Origin: Nordella sp. HKS 07
GTDB taxonomy: Bacteria > Pseudomonadota > Alphaproteobacteria > Rhizobiales > Aestuariivirgaceae
Assembly (NCBI RefSeq): GCF_011046735.1
Contig: NZ_CP049258.1
Span: 2,746,001-2,810,000 of the forward strand
Direction: 5' to 3'
DNA length: 64,000 nt
The position numbers and the translations under genes are program-made. The stretch's first letter is position 1. Each line of letters opens with the position of its first letter. Positions 33,271 to 42,809 of this stretch are shown one piece after another. Under the pieces are notes generated by a model that saw nothing but the letters and a program-made list of their open reading frames with translations, did not search any database and was not told the origin of the DNA.

Positions 33271-34241
33271 GGCACCGGATTCCAGCAGGCGGCGCGATGG
33301 CCGTCGCCGGTGAGCGACGGCACATCGTGCCGGCAGCGCGGCAGCGCCCGGTCGCAGCGCTCGGCGAAGCTGCAGCCGCGACCGCGCTCGCCGGGCGGCG
33401 GCACCGTGCCCGGAATGGTCGTGAGCGTCTGGCCACGCCGGGCATGGCGCGGCGCCGCGGCGAGAAGGCCCGCCGTATAGGGATGGCGCGGCCTGGCAAA
33501 GAGCTCACTCGCCTTCGCCGTCTCGGCGATGCGGCCGGCATACATGACGACGACATGATCGCACATCTCCTCCACGACACCGAGATCATGGGTGATGAGC
33601 AGGATGGCGATGGCGCGCTCGCGCTGCAGCGCCTTCATCAATTCGAGGATCTGCGCCTGGATGGTGACGTCGAGCGCGGTGGTCGGCTCATCGGCGATCA
33701 GCAGCTTCGGCCCGCAGATGAGCGCCATGGCGATCATCACCCGCTGGCGCAAGCCGCCCGACAATTCATGCGGATATTGCGCATAGCGCTTCTCCGGCCG
33801 CCCGATGCCGACTTGCGTCAGCATATCGAGCACCAGCGGCCTGGCGTTGCGTGCATTGAGTCCGCGATGCAAGAGCAAGGCCTCGGCGATCTGCCCGCCG
33901 ATCGTCATGGTCGGATTGAGGCTCGTCATCGGCTCCTGGAAGATCATGGCGATCTTGTCGCCCCTGATCGCGCGCATCGTCATCTCGTCCGCCTGCGCCA
34001 GATCGCTGCCGTCGAAGGCGATGCGCCCCGCCTCGATGCGCGACGGCGGCGACGGCAGGAGCCGCATGATGGTCTGCGCCGTAACGCTCTTGCCGCAGCC
34101 CGATTCGCCGACGAGGCCCATGGTCTCGCCGGCGGCGACGGTGAAGGAGACATCCTCGACGACCCGGATCGGCCCCTCTTCCGTCGTGAAGCCGATCGAG
34201 AGGCCCTGGACGGAGAGGAGCGCGGGCAACGCGTCGGTCAT
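33267..34241 (-). CDS. Peptide/amide ABC transporter ATP-binding protein, OppD-like
   Basis: A 324-residue ATPase: Walker [21 protein letters not shown]-loop [16 protein letters not shown], signature [17 protein letters not shown], Walker [15 protein letters not shown]. The C-terminus [20 protein letters not shown] is the Opp/Dpp cysteine motif. Four-base overlaps with both the amidase gene upstream and the OppF-like gene downstream tie the three together. Confidence 0.9.
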   Translation of the reverse strand: MTDALPALLSVQGLSIGFTTEEGPIRVVEDVSFTVAAGETMGLVGESGCGKSVTAQTIMRLLPSPPSRIEAGRIAFDGSDLAQADEMTMRAIRGDKIAMIFQEPMTSLNPTMTIGGQIAEALLLHRGLNARNARPLVLDMLTQVGIGRPEKRYAQYPHELSGGLRQRVMIAMALICGPKLLIADEPTTALDVTIQAQILELMKALQRERAIAILLITHDLGVVEEMCDHVVVMYAGRIAETAKASELFARPRHPYTAGLLAAAPRHARRGQTLTTIPGTVPPPGERGRGCSFAERCDRALPRCRHDVPSLTGDGHRAACWNPVP

Positions 34242-35170
34242 TCAAACACGACGCGCGGGAAATACAGCGAAACGACCCAGTTCGGCATGTCGACGATTTC
34301 GCTGATGCGCAGATCGGCGCAGACCGAGCACAGCATATAGGCCTCGACGGCGCTCATCTTGTGGCGCTTGGTCAAGAGGTCGATCATGCCCATCACCGCC
34401 TGGCGCGCGCCTTCGAAGAGATCGGGGCCGATGCCGGTCGTCACCTCATAGCCCTTGGCATCGAGATGGCGCGAGACCGGTCCGGGTGTCGTGAAGCGCG
34501 GGAAGGCCAGATTGGCGCCCTTGATCAGCTCGAACTTGGCCGCGACCTTGCACGGGCTTTCGATCGCCGTGCCGCAGACCTCGCCGTCGCCTTGCGTCGC
34601 ATGCGTGTCGCCGACGCTGAACAATCCGCCTTTCACCTCGACCGGCAGATAGAGCTCGGCGCCTTGGGCGATATCGCGGATGTCCATATTGCCGCCCATG
34701 CGGCGCGGCGGCACGATCGAATGCGTGCCGGGCTCGGCGGGGGCGAGGCCGATCGTGCCGCAGAAGGGCTTGAGCGGCACGCGCCCGCCCGGGCCGAACA
34801 TGGCCGGTGCGAGCGTGCCCGGGTCATATTTCCATATATGCAGCGCCGGGTCCTTGAACTGGTCGGCGAGCAGCCCGAAGCCTGGGATATTCGCCGTCCA
34901 GCCCCAACCGGACGGCGTGAAGGAGAGCAGCGTGACCTTGATCGCGTCGCCGGGTTCGGCCCCGTCGATATAGACGGGACCCGCCACCGGATTGAGCTTG
35001 CCGAAATCGAGCCGGCCGAGCTCCGCCGTCGTCGATTGCGGCGTGATCTGGCCGCCGGAAGAATCGAGCGGGTCGAACTCGATCGATTCCCCGGGCGCGA
35101 TCGTCACCACCGGCTTGTTCGCATTGGACCAGCCGAAATGGCACTGATGGATGGTGTGATTATGTTTCAT
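34238..35170 (-). CDS. Acetamidase/formamidase family amidohydrolase
   Basis: A 310-residue FmdA/AmdA-family enzyme that hydrolyses short-chain amides to ammonia and the acid. Conserved parts are the N-terminal HFGWSNANKPVVTIAPGESIEF, GPVYIDGAEPGDAIKVTLLS, CGTIGLAPAEPGTHSIVPPR (residues ~137-156) and the metal-site segment DTHATQGDGEVCGTAIE. No signal peptide, so it acts in the cytoplasm. It sits within the transporter operon, between binding protein and ATPases, so the transporter probably imports an amide or amidated peptide as nitrogen source. The exact substrate is unknown. Confidence 0.88.
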   Translation of the reverse strand: MKHNHTIHQCHFGWSNANKPVVTIAPGESIEFDPLDSSGGQITPQSTTAELGRLDFGKLNPVAGPVYIDGAEPGDAIKVTLLSFTPSGWGWTANIPGFGLLADQFKDPALHIWKYDPGTLAPAMFGPGGRVPLKPFCGTIGLAPAEPGTHSIVPPRRMGGNMDIRDIAQGAELYLPVEVKGGLFSVGDTHATQGDGEVCGTAIESPCKVAAKFELIKGANLAFPRFTTPGPVSRHLDAKGYEVTTGIGPDLFEGARQAVMGMIDLLTKRHKMSAVEAYMLCSVCADLRISEIVDMPNWVVSLYFPRVVFE

Positions 35171-35190
35171 GCTTGATGAGTCCTGTCCTT

Positions 35191-35345
35191 TTTACCCTCG
35201 CCCCCAACGGGGGAGAGGGAGGGGCCCAATGCGAAGCATTGGGACGGTGAGGGGGAACCGGCGGTGAACTTCTCTCGCGCCTCGCGCAGTTCGCTCGGCC
35301 TGTTCCCCCTCACCCTAACCCTCTCCCCCGTGGGGGGAGAGGGGA
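35191..35345. repeat. Paired palindromic repeats inside the amide-transporter operon
   Basis: TTTACCCTCGCCCCCAACGG to GGAGAGGGAGGGGCC with hairpin CCCAATGCGAAGCATTGGG (35191-35243), then CCCCCTCACCCTAACCCTCT to CCCCCGTGGGGGGAGAGGGG (35304-35344). The two units face each other as in the other intergenic pairs. They separate the binding-protein gene from the amidase gene. Confidence 0.65.
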
Positions 35346-35372
35346 TTCAGCCGTCATCGCGTCATGGCCACG

Positions 35373-36992
35373 CTATTGGGCGTCTTTCGCGAAAATATAG
35401 TCGTAGTGGATCGGAATATGGATCGGATCGGTATAGAGGATCGGATCACCACCGAGCCTTGCCGAATGAAAGGTGAAGCGCTTCTCGTTGAAGATCGGCG
35501 CCCACGGCGCGTCCTTGAGCACGTCGTCGAACACGCTCCTCCATTCGTTGATGCGGGTCGCGGCCTGGTCGGCCTTCACCATCGTATCGGCGTTCTCGGC
35601 GCGTCCATCGAGCTCCTTGTTGCAGTATTTCGACCAGTTCCAGCCGCCTTCGACGGCGCCGGCGCAGCCCAGGATGCCGTAGTAGAAATTGGCCGGATCC
35701 GGGAAGTCGGCGATCCACGCCATGCCGCCCGACCAGATCATCGGCGCCTTGCCGGAGCCGCCGGCGGCGATGACCTCGGCCTGCGCCAGAGAGCGGATCT
35801 CGGCCTTGATGCCGACCGCGGCGAGATCCTGCTGGATCGCCTGGGCGATGCGCGGATTGGGATCGACATTCATCGCATAGAGCTCGGTGGTGAAACCTTC
35901 CGGCTGTCCGGCCTCGGCGAGCAGCTTCTTGGCTCCCTCGGGATCATACGGATAGCCCTTGTTGTCCTTGTTGTAGCCGGGCATGGCGGGCGGCAGCGCC
36001 TGGGTTGCCGGAACCGCGCGATTATTGACGAGCCTGACGATGCGGTCCTTGTTGATCGCCATATTGACCGCCTGACGGACTTTCAGATTGTCAAAGGGCG
36101 GTTGGGTGACATTCATCGTCACATAGCCGGTCTGCAGCTGATCGCCGATGGCGACGAGATCCTTGTTGGCGGGATCGGCCATGATCTCGGTGAACTGGGC
36201 GGGCGGAATCCCGTCACCCATGATGTCGACCTCGCCATTCTTGAGCCTGAGGATGGCGACGGTCGGATCCTGGCCGAATTCGAAGGTGAGCTTGTCGAGA
36301 TAGGGCACGCCCGGCTTGTAATAGTCCTTGTTGCGCTCGAGCACGATGCGCTGGCCCGGCACCCATTCGGTGAATTTGAAGGCGCCGGTGCCGACCGGCT
36401 TCTTGCCCCAGTCGGCGCCCGCTTTCTCGACTTCCTCCTTCGGCACGATATAGGCGAAGTTGATCGCCATCAGATGCAGGAAGGTGGCGTCGGGCCGGGT
36501 GAGGGTGATGGAGACCGTCTTGTCGTCGACGATGCGGATGCCGGAAAGCTCGGTGGCCTTGCCGCCCGCCATCGCGTCATAGCCGTCGATGGCGCTGAAA
36601 TAGCCGCCCCCCGGGCTCTGCGTGGCCGGATTGACGGCGCGCTCGATGGAATATTTGACATCGGCCGGCGTCATCGCGCGGCCATTGTGGAATTTGACGC
36701 CGTCGCGCAGCTTGAAGGTGTAGGTCAGGCCGTCATCGGAAATGGTGTAGCTTTCGGCGAGATCGGGCTCGAGCTCGGTGGTGCCGGGCTTGTAATCCAT
36801 GAGCCCGTCGAAGATCGACTTGATGACCGACCAATTCTGCCAGTCATAGCCCACTTGCGGGTCGAGCGTGGTCAGGTCGTTGTTGAAAGTCACGACGGCC
36901 GCACCCCCTTGCTTGGGGCTTTGCGCCAAGGCGTACGGGGCCGAGGCGAGGAGGGCCAAGGCGGCGGCGGTCGAAATCAGAAAGGCTCGCAT
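35373..36992 (-). CDS. ABC transporter substrate-binding protein, peptide type (SBP family 5)
   Basis: A 539-residue periplasmic protein with signal peptide (MRAFLISTAAALALLASAPY then ALA). Mature sequence has the SBP_bac_5 hallmarks: FNNDLTTLDPQVGYDWQNWS, LKDGVKFHNGRAMTPADVKY-like (LRDGVKFHNG) and NMAINKDRIVRLV. ATG at 36992 has a GGGAG site; a TTG two codons upstream is the alternative. It is the third gene of an operon dppC-like, dppB-like, SBP, amidase, oppD-like, oppF-like. Confidence 0.9.
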   Translation of the reverse strand: MRAFLISTAAALALLASAPYALAQSPKQGGAAVVTFNNDLTTLDPQVGYDWQNWSVIKSIFDGLMDYKPGTTELEPDLAESYTISDDGLTYTFKLRDGVKFHNGRAMTPADVKYSIERAVNPATQSPGGGYFSAIDGYDAMAGGKATELSGIRIVDDKTVSITLTRPDATFLHLMAINFAYIVPKEEVEKAGADWGKKPVGTGAFKFTEWVPGQRIVLERNKDYYKPGVPYLDKLTFEFGQDPTVAILRLKNGEVDIMGDGIPPAQFTEIMADPANKDLVAIGDQLQTGYVTMNVTQPPFDNLKVRQAVNMAINKDRIVRLVNNRAVPATQALPPAMPGYNKDNKGYPYDPEGAKKLLAEAGQPEGFTTELYAMNVDPNPRIAQAIQQDLAAVGIKAEIRSLAQAEVIAAGGSGKAPMIWSGGMAWIADFPDPANFYYGILGCAGAVEGGWNWSKYCNKELDGRAENADTMVKADQAATRINEWRSVFDDVLKDAPWAPIFNEKRFTFHSARLGGDPILYTDPIHIPIHYDYIFAKDAQ

Positions 36993-37041
36993 GGTCAAAT
37001 CTCCCTGTTATTTTATATATGAACTAAAATCGCACCGCATA

Positions 37042-37962
37042 TCAGCGCAAGCGGATGCGCGGGTCAATCAGGGGGGCGACGAGGTCGGCCAGAAGGTTTC
37101 CCGCCACGATAAACAAGGCGGCGACCGTCGTTATCCCCATGATGATCGGAATGTCGAGCGACTGGATGGCCTGCCACATCAACTGGCCGATGCCCGGCCA
37201 GCCGAAGACATTCTCCACCACCACCACGCCCGACATGAAGATTCCCACATCGAGCCCGATCATGGCGATGATCGGCAATATGGCGTTGCGCAGGCCGTGG
37301 ACGAGCATCACCCGTTTCTCGCTCATACCCTTGGCGCGCGCCGTCCTTATATAGTCCTGGCGCAGGATCTCGATCATCGAGGAGCGCATCATGCGCGAAT
37401 ACCAGCCGCCGCCGGCGAGCCCCAGCGTGACCGCCGGCAGGATGAGATGACTGAGCGAGCCATAGCCGCTCAGGGGAAACCAGCCGAGCAGATAGGAGAA
37501 GAAATAGAGGAGGCTCAGGCCCAGCACGAATTGCGGCGTCGAGACGGTGAGGAAGGACAGCGTCATCGCCACCTTGTCGCCGCTCCGTCCGCGCCGCGCC
37601 GCGGCATAGAGCCCGGCCGGGATGCCGATCAGGAGCTCGGCGATGATCGCCCCCAGCATGAGCAGCAGCGTAGCCGGAAGCCTGGAGGCGATGAGCGGGC
37701 CCACTTCGCTCTTGCGCGCATAGGAGATGCCGAAATCGCCGCGCGCCAGTTTCTGCGCATAGCGGACATATTGCTCGACCAGCGGCCGGTCGAGGCCGAG
37801 CTGGATGCGGATCTGCTCGCGCATTTCGGGCGTCGAATTGCGCCCGGCGATCATCGCCACGGGATCCGCCGGGATGAGGAAGGTGAGGCAGAAGGTTACG
37901 ATCGTCACCCCCACCAGGATGAGGGCCGATGCCGATAGGCGCCTGGCGAGATAGAGAAGCAT
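37042..37962 (-). CDS. Peptide-type ABC transporter permease, DppB-like
   Basis: A 306-residue permease with six membrane segments. It begins MLLYLARRLSASALILVGVT, has LGLDRPLVEQYVRYAQKLARGDFGISY in the periplasmic loop and the coupling sequence YIRTARAKGMSEKRVMLVHG near residue 215, all typical of DppB/OppB. The ATG shares one base with the stop of the preceding permease gene (TGATG). Confidence 0.92.
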   Translation of the reverse strand: MLLYLARRLSASALILVGVTIVTFCLTFLIPADPVAMIAGRNSTPEMREQIRIQLGLDRPLVEQYVRYAQKLARGDFGISYARKSEVGPLIASRLPATLLLMLGAIIAELLIGIPAGLYAAARRGRSGDKVAMTLSFLTVSTPQFVLGLSLLYFFSYLLGWFPLSGYGSLSHLILPAVTLGLAGGGWYSRMMRSSMIEILRQDYIRTARAKGMSEKRVMLVHGLRNAILPIIAMIGLDVGIFMSGVVVVENVFGWPGIGQLMWQAIQSLDIPIIMGITTVAALFIVAGNLLADLVAPLIDPRIRLR

Positions 37963-38813
37963 CAGCGCCGTCCTCTCTGCGTCGGGTCGAGCGCGTCGCG
38001 CAAGCCGTCGCCCGCCAGGTTGAAGGCGAGCGCCACGATCAGGATCGCCGCCCCAGGTATAAAGACAAGCCAGGGAGCGTTGAGGAAATAGGACTGGCTC
38101 TCGAAGATCATCATGCCCCAGGCGGGAGTCGGCGGCTGCACGCCGCGGCCGAGGAAGGAGAGCATGGCTTCGAGCAGCACCGTGGTGGCGATGCCGAGCG
38201 TCGCATAGACGATGATGGTGGGTACCAGATGCGGGATCAGGTGGCGGAACAGGATGCGCGGGCCCGAGGCTCCGAGCGCCCGGGCCGCCTCGATATATTC
38301 TCGCTCGGCGAGCGAGGTCGTCTCGGTATAGATGACGCGCGCGATCTGCACCCAGTTGACGAGCGCGATGACCACGATGACGATCGACAGGCCAGGCTTC
38401 AATATTGCGGTGAGCGCGATCGCCAGCAGCAGGGGCGGGAAGGCCATCATCAGGTCGGTGAAGCGCATGATGGCGGCGCCGACGAAGCCCCGCGTATAGC
38501 CGGCGACGACGCCGAGCAGCGTGCCGATCAGAACCGCGATGCCGTTGGCGACGAGGCCGATCAGGAGCGACGTGCGGGCGCCATAGAGAAGGCGCGAGAG
38601 CTGGTCGCGGCCATTGGTGTCGGTGCCGAACAAGAAGCGCTCATTGGGCGGCAGGGGCGCGCCCTCGAGGGTGAGGCCGTCGAAGAACTGCTCACTGGGG
38701 TCGTAGGGGGCGACGACCGGCGCCAGGAGGGCCGCCAGCACGACGATGACGATGACCGCGAGGCCGAAGAGCGCGACCCGGTCTTTGCTGAATCTCTTCC
38801 AGAAGGAGGACAT
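37962..38813 (-). CDS. Peptide-type ABC transporter permease, DppC-like
   Basis: A 283-residue permease: N-terminal membrane anchor (FGLAVIVIVVLAALLAPVVA), the periplasmic FLFGTDTNGRDQLSRLLYGA motif near residue 60, and the coupling loop EREYIEAARALGASGPRILF near 190. First gene of the operon, with no promoter motif I could single out upstream. About 50 bases separate it from the end of pgi. Confidence 0.92.
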   Translation of the reverse strand: MSSFWKRFSKDRVALFGLAVIVIVVLAALLAPVVAPYDPSEQFFDGLTLEGAPLPPNERFLFGTDTNGRDQLSRLLYGARTSLLIGLVANGIAVLIGTLLGVVAGYTRGFVGAAIMRFTDLMMAFPPLLLAIALTAILKPGLSIVIVVIALVNWVQIARVIYTETTSLAEREYIEAARALGASGPRILFRHLIPHLVPTIIVYATLGIATTVLLEAMLSFLGRGVQPPTPAWGMMIFESQSYFLNAPWLVFIPGAAILIVALAFNLAGDGLRDALDPTQRGRR

Positions 38814-38862
38814 GTCCCCTGAGTGAGGCCGAAGGGCCCGAGACTGTCAATACGCCTTAACC

Positions 38863-40494
38863 CTAGCGCAAATTCCGCAGATGGGCGACGAGGCCCTGGG
38901 TCGAGGCGTCGCGCATCTGGGCGTCCTCCTTGCCCTCGACGACCGGCAGGAGGCCGGTCGCCAGCTCCTTGCCGAGCTCGACACCCCACTGATCGAAGGC
39001 ATTGATGTTCCAGATCGCCGCCTCGACGAAGACACGGTGCTCATAAAGCGCGATGAGGCGGCCGAGCGTCCGCGGGTCGAGCTTCTTGTAAGCGATGGTG
39101 AGCGAGGGCCGGTTGCCGGTGAAGACGCGGTGCGGCGCCAGCCGTGCCGCTTCCGCCTCGCTCTTGCCTTGCGCCAGCACTTGCGCCGTGGCTTCCGCGA
39201 GCGTGCGTCCGCGCATCAGCGCCTCCGACTGCGCCAGGCAATTCGCCATCAAAAGATTGTGATGGTTGGCCAAGGCCGGCTCATGCGATTGCGCGCCGAT
39301 CAGGAATTCGACCGGGATCACGCTGGTGCCCTGGTGGATGAGCTGGAAGAAGGCGTGCTGGCCGTTGGTGCCGGGCTCGCCCCACACCACCGGGCCGGTC
39401 TCGGTCTCGATGGGCGTCCCGTCGCGTTCGACGCCCTTGCCGTTCGATTCCATGTCGAGCTGCTGCAGATAGGCCGGAAGCCTGGCGAGACGCTGGTCAT
39501 AAGGGATGACGGCGCGTGTCGCATAGGCGCAGATATTGCGGTGCCAGGCGCCGATGAGGCCGAGAGTGATCGGCAGATTCTGCTCGAGCGGGGCCGAGCG
39601 GAAATGCTCGTCCATCTCATGCGCGCCGGCAAGGAAATGGCCGAAATTCTCAGGCCCTATGGCGATCATCAGCGGCAGGCCGATGGCTGACCATACCGAA
39701 TAACGCCCGCCCACCCAGTCCCAGAATCCGAAAGTGCGTTCTTCGCCGATGCCGAAGCCCTTGACCCGGTCGAGCGCCGTCGAGATCGCGGCGAAATGCT
39801 TGGGCACCGCCATCTCGCCCAGATGCTTGACGATCCATTCGCGCGCCGAATGCGCATTGGTCATCGTCTCGATGGTGGTGAAGGTCTTCGACGCGATGAG
39901 GAACAAGGTGCGCGCCGGATCGAGATTCTTGATCGTATCGGCAAAATGCGCGCCGTCGACATTGGAGATGAAATGGAGGCGCGGTCCGTCATGATAGGGC
40001 GAGAGCGCCAGCACCGTCATCGCGGGGCCGAGATCGGAGCCGCCGATGCCGATATTGACCACATCGGTGATGCGTTTGCCGCTCGCGGTGGCCATGGCGC
40101 CCGAGCGCAGGCCGGTGGCGAAGTCGCGCATCTGGGTCAGGACGTGATTGACCTCGGGCATGACGTCCTTGCCGTCGACGCGCATCGGACGGTTCGAGCG
40201 GTTACGCAGCGCCACATGCAGCACGGCACGTTGCTCGCTGGTATTGATGGGCTCGCCCGCGAACATCTGGTCGCGCTTGGCTTCGACGTCGCTCGCCGCC
40301 GCGAGCGCGTGCAGAAGCTTCATGGTCTCGGCCGTCACCGCGCATTTCGACCAGTCGAGCAAGAGATCGCCGAGAGAAAGCGAGAAATGCTTGAAGCGCA
40401 GCGGATCGTCGTTGAAGGCCTGGCGCATGTCGCGCACGCCTTTGGTCGCGCGATGCTGGAGCAGGGCATCGAGAGCGCGTTTGGAAACGGTCAT
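38863..40494 (-). CDS. pgi: Glucose-6-phosphate isomerase
   Basis: A 543-residue enzyme interconverting glucose-6-phosphate and fructose-6-phosphate. The family signatures are present: [14 protein letters not shown] near residue 147, [31 protein letters not shown], and [19 protein letters not shown] containing the catalytic Glu and His region. Length is normal. It begins three bases after the fructokinase stop, so fructose taken up and phosphorylated can pass directly toward the Entner-Doudoroff or pentose pathways. Confidence 0.95.
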   Translation of the reverse strand: MTVSKRALDALLQHRATKGVRDMRQAFNDDPLRFKHFSLSLGDLLLDWSKCAVTAETMKLLHALAAASDVEAKRDQMFAGEPINTSEQRAVLHVALRNRSNRPMRVDGKDVMPEVNHVLTQMRDFATGLRSGAMATASGKRITDVVNIGIGGSDLGPAMTVLALSPYHDGPRLHFISNVDGAHFADTIKNLDPARTLFLIASKTFTTIETMTNAHSAREWIVKHLGEMAVPKHFAAISTALDRVKGFGIGEERTFGFWDWVGGRYSVWSAIGLPLMIAIGPENFGHFLAGAHEMDEHFRSAPLEQNLPITLGLIGAWHRNICAYATRAVIPYDQRLARLPAYLQQLDMESNGKGVERDGTPIETETGPVVWGEPGTNGQHAFFQLIHQGTSVIPVEFLIGAQSHEPALANHHNLLMANCLAQSEALMRGRTLAEATAQVLAQGKSEAEAARLAPHRVFTGNRPSLTIAYKKLDPRTLGRLIALYEHRVFVEAAIWNINAFDQWGVELGKELATGLLPVVEGKEDAQMRDASTQGLVAHLRNLR

Positions 40495-40497
40495 GCA

Positions 40498-41448
40498 TTA
40501 TCCTTCGAGTTTGTGGGCCAGTTCGTGAGCCCATGGCGGATCGGCGCCCGGCCGCGACACCGTGACCGCGGCCGCCTTTACAGCGAACTTCAATGCCGCG
40601 ACCACGCGCTCCTGGTCAAGTGCCGCGATGGCAGGCTTGTTCAGGAGGTTTTCGCCGTGGAGCCAGGCGAGAAGCCCGGCGGTGAACGTGTCACCCGCCC
40701 CGATCGTATCGGCCACTTTCACCTGGACGCCGGGAATTCCGCATTCGAATCTTGACGTGAACGCCAGCGCGCCGTCCTTGCCGCGGGTGACGACGACCAG
40801 CTTGGCGCCGCGCTTCAGCCAATCTTTGGCGAAGGCTTCGGCACTGCTTCCGGGAGCCATCCAGGCGAGATCTTCATCGCTCATCTTGATGATATCGGCC
40901 ATCGCCACGATGCCCTCGACGCGGGCCCTGTGGCTGGCACGGTCCTTGATGAGATTGGCGCGGATATTGGGATCGAAGTGGATCACGCGCCTTTGATGCT
41001 CGCGCCGGCACAGCGTCTCGAAGGCTTCGCCGCAGGGCTCGATGGCGAGGGGGAAGGAGCCGAGATGCAGCGCGCTGACGGGCTCGGGAAGAACCGGAAG
41101 ATCTGCCGGCGCCAGCATCCGGCAGGCCGAGCCTTCATCGATGAAGGAATAACGCGCCTGGCCGTCCTCGAATTTGACGAAGGCCGCGATCGTGTAGCGC
41201 TCGGACACGGGGGCGAGTGAAATATCGACATGGCTGGCTGAAAGCGCTTTGCGCAATTCATCGCCGAAGAAGTCGCTGGACAGGCCGCCGAGGAAAGCGG
41301 ATGCGATGCCGAGCCGGCCGAGCGCGATCGCCGTATTGAAGACCGAGCCGCCGACCTTGGGCTCGAAAGCGGGAGCGCCTTCCTGCGTGAGACGCGGGAT
41401 GAAATCGGTGAGCGCTTCGCCGCAACAGAGAATTGTATTCGGCTTCAT
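40498..41448 (-). CDS. Fructokinase, PfkB family
   Basis: A 316-residue ribokinase-family kinase. It starts ILCCGEALTDFIP, contains the substrate loop VGGSVFNTAIALGRLGIASA, VIHFDPNIRANLI and the catalytic motif VKVADTIGAGDTFTAGLLAW near residue 245. The VGGSVFNTA form and pairing with pgi favour fructose as substrate. Start ATG at 41448 has GGGGATG before it. Other hexoses cannot be excluded. Confidence 0.85.
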   Translation of the reverse strand: MKPNTILCCGEALTDFIPRLTQEGAPAFEPKVGGSVFNTAIALGRLGIASAFLGGLSSDFFGDELRKALSASHVDISLAPVSERYTIAAFVKFEDGQARYSFIDEGSACRMLAPADLPVLPEPVSALHLGSFPLAIEPCGEAFETLCRREHQRRVIHFDPNIRANLIKDRASHRARVEGIVAMADIIKMSDEDLAWMAPGSSAEAFAKDWLKRGAKLVVVTRGKDGALAFTSRFECGIPGVQVKVADTIGAGDTFTAGLLAWLHGENLLNKPAIAALDQERVVAALKFAVKAAAVTVSRPGADPPWAHELAHKLEG

Positions 41449-41581
41449 ATCATCCCCTCATACCGCGGCGGCCGCCTGCCTCTCAGGATGCAAGCGGCGC
41501 GATTGCGAATCAACACATAAACCGGGGCAAGTTCATTTGTCGATTCGTATCGGGGGATGAATTATGCTTCGATATTACGAC

Positions 41582-42277
41582 TTACGCCGCAACGCGTTTA
41601 GGCTCGATCGCGAACGGGCTGAGCCCGAGCCATGTCTGCATGCTGTTCGCGATATCGCGATCTCCGGTCAGGACGACTTTCTCGCGCTCTCTCGCAACCG
41701 TCGTATGTCCCATCCAGATCGCCGTCATCGTGCGCAGGTCCGTTGCGACATACAGATCGACATCGAATCCGGGGTCGGACCAGCAGAGATCCACCTCGCC
41801 ATCCGGTTCGACGACCAGCCACCAGAACCGCTTCGAAGCCGGGAGTTCCGCATACAAAAATTGTATCACCGCCCGCCTGTCGGGCAGCGGAGAGGGGTTC
41901 AGATTGCGCCGCATGTCCCACATCAGCAAGGACGGGTCGAGATTCTTGAGTGACTGGCGCGCCTCGACCCATTTCTGTCCCCAGAATCCCACCGCCTCGA
42001 CAACCGAGCGGAGGTCCTTGCCTGACTCTGTCATGTGGTATTCAAACACGCCCCGATCCGACCGGTGGGCCTTCCGCTCGATCACGCCGGCGGTCTCAAG
42101 TTCCTTGAGTCGTTGCGATAAAAGCGTCGGCGACATCTTCGGCACGCCGCGGCGGAGATCGTTGAAGCGCGTGGTTCCGGCCACCAGCTCGCGCAGCAGC
42201 ACCATGGTCCAGCGCGTGCACAGGAGCTCGGCGGCCATGGCGACGGGACAGAACTGCTTATATCCAGGATGGGTCAT
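41582..42277 (-). CDS. HxlR-family transcriptional regulator with C-terminal SCP2-like domain
   Basis: A 231-residue protein. Residues ~8-100 form the HxlR winged helix (CPVAMAAELLCTRWTMVLLR, then SPTLLSQRLKELETAGVIER). The C-terminal half (WWLVVEPDGEVDLCWSDPGF, ATDLRTMTAIWMGHTTV) resembles an SCP2/sterol-carrier-type pocket, a combination common in actinobacterial and rhizobial HxlR proteins. ATG at 42277 is chosen, with GGAAAGG upstream. It is divergent from the DUF1330 gene and may regulate it. Effector unknown. Confidence 0.8.
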   Translation of the reverse strand: MTHPGYKQFCPVAMAAELLCTRWTMVLLRELVAGTTRFNDLRRGVPKMSPTLLSQRLKELETAGVIERKAHRSDRGVFEYHMTESGKDLRSVVEAVGFWGQKWVEARQSLKNLDPSLLMWDMRRNLNPSPLPDRRAVIQFLYAELPASKRFWWLVVEPDGEVDLCWSDPGFDVDLYVATDLRTMTAIWMGHTTVAREREKVVLTGDRDIANSMQTWLGLSPFAIEPKRVAA

Positions 42278-42462
42278 GTTTTCAGCCTTTCCGGGCGATG
42301 TGGCAAAACCATAGGCGCTTGGGCCGCCGCGCATCTAGTAAGGAAACTGTACCGGCCCGTTACGCTTCCTGGACTGGAATGTTCCGGCCCTCTTCTGCCA
42401 GGCTTGGGGCAGGTCACAGGGCATCCTGTGCCCGGACAACCGATTGCAGGAGCATGAAGACA

Positions 42463-42789
42463 ATGACGGTTTATATGATAGCGGATATCAAGGTGACCGA
42501 TGCGGGCTGGGTGCCGGCCTATGCGGCGTCGGTGCATGATCTCGTGCACAAGCATGGTGGCAGGTATCTGGCCCGCAGCGGGAATGTGAAGACACTGGAA
42601 GGCAGGCCTTTGGATACCAGCCTCATCGCGCTCATCGCGTTTCCCTCGCCGGAAGCAGTCAAGGCCTTCGCCGCCGATCCGCAATACGCCCCTCACCTCG
42701 CCGCCCGCCAGAAAGGCAGCGAAAGCCGCTTCCAGTTGATCGACGACACCGACGTGGCCGGAACGATACCCTATTTGCCCAAGGGCTGA
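42463..42789 (+). CDS. DUF1330 family protein
   Basis: A 108-residue dimeric alpha/beta-barrel type protein. TVYMIADIKVTDAGWVPAYA, VHKHGGRYLARSGNVKTLEG and IALIAFPSPEAVKAF are the usual DUF1330 blocks. Biochemical role unknown. I place the start at 42463 because AGGAG lies nine bases upstream; an ATG three codons earlier is too close to that site. It is followed 20 bases later by an AraC-type regulator in the same direction. Confidence 0.8.
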   Translation: MTVYMIADIKVTDAGWVPAYAASVHDLVHKHGGRYLARSGNVKTLEGRPLDTSLIALIAFPSPEAVKAFAADPQYAPHLAARQKGSESRFQLIDDTDVAGTIPYLPKG

Positions 42790-42809
42790 GTGCCGGGGAA
42801 TTTGTCCCG

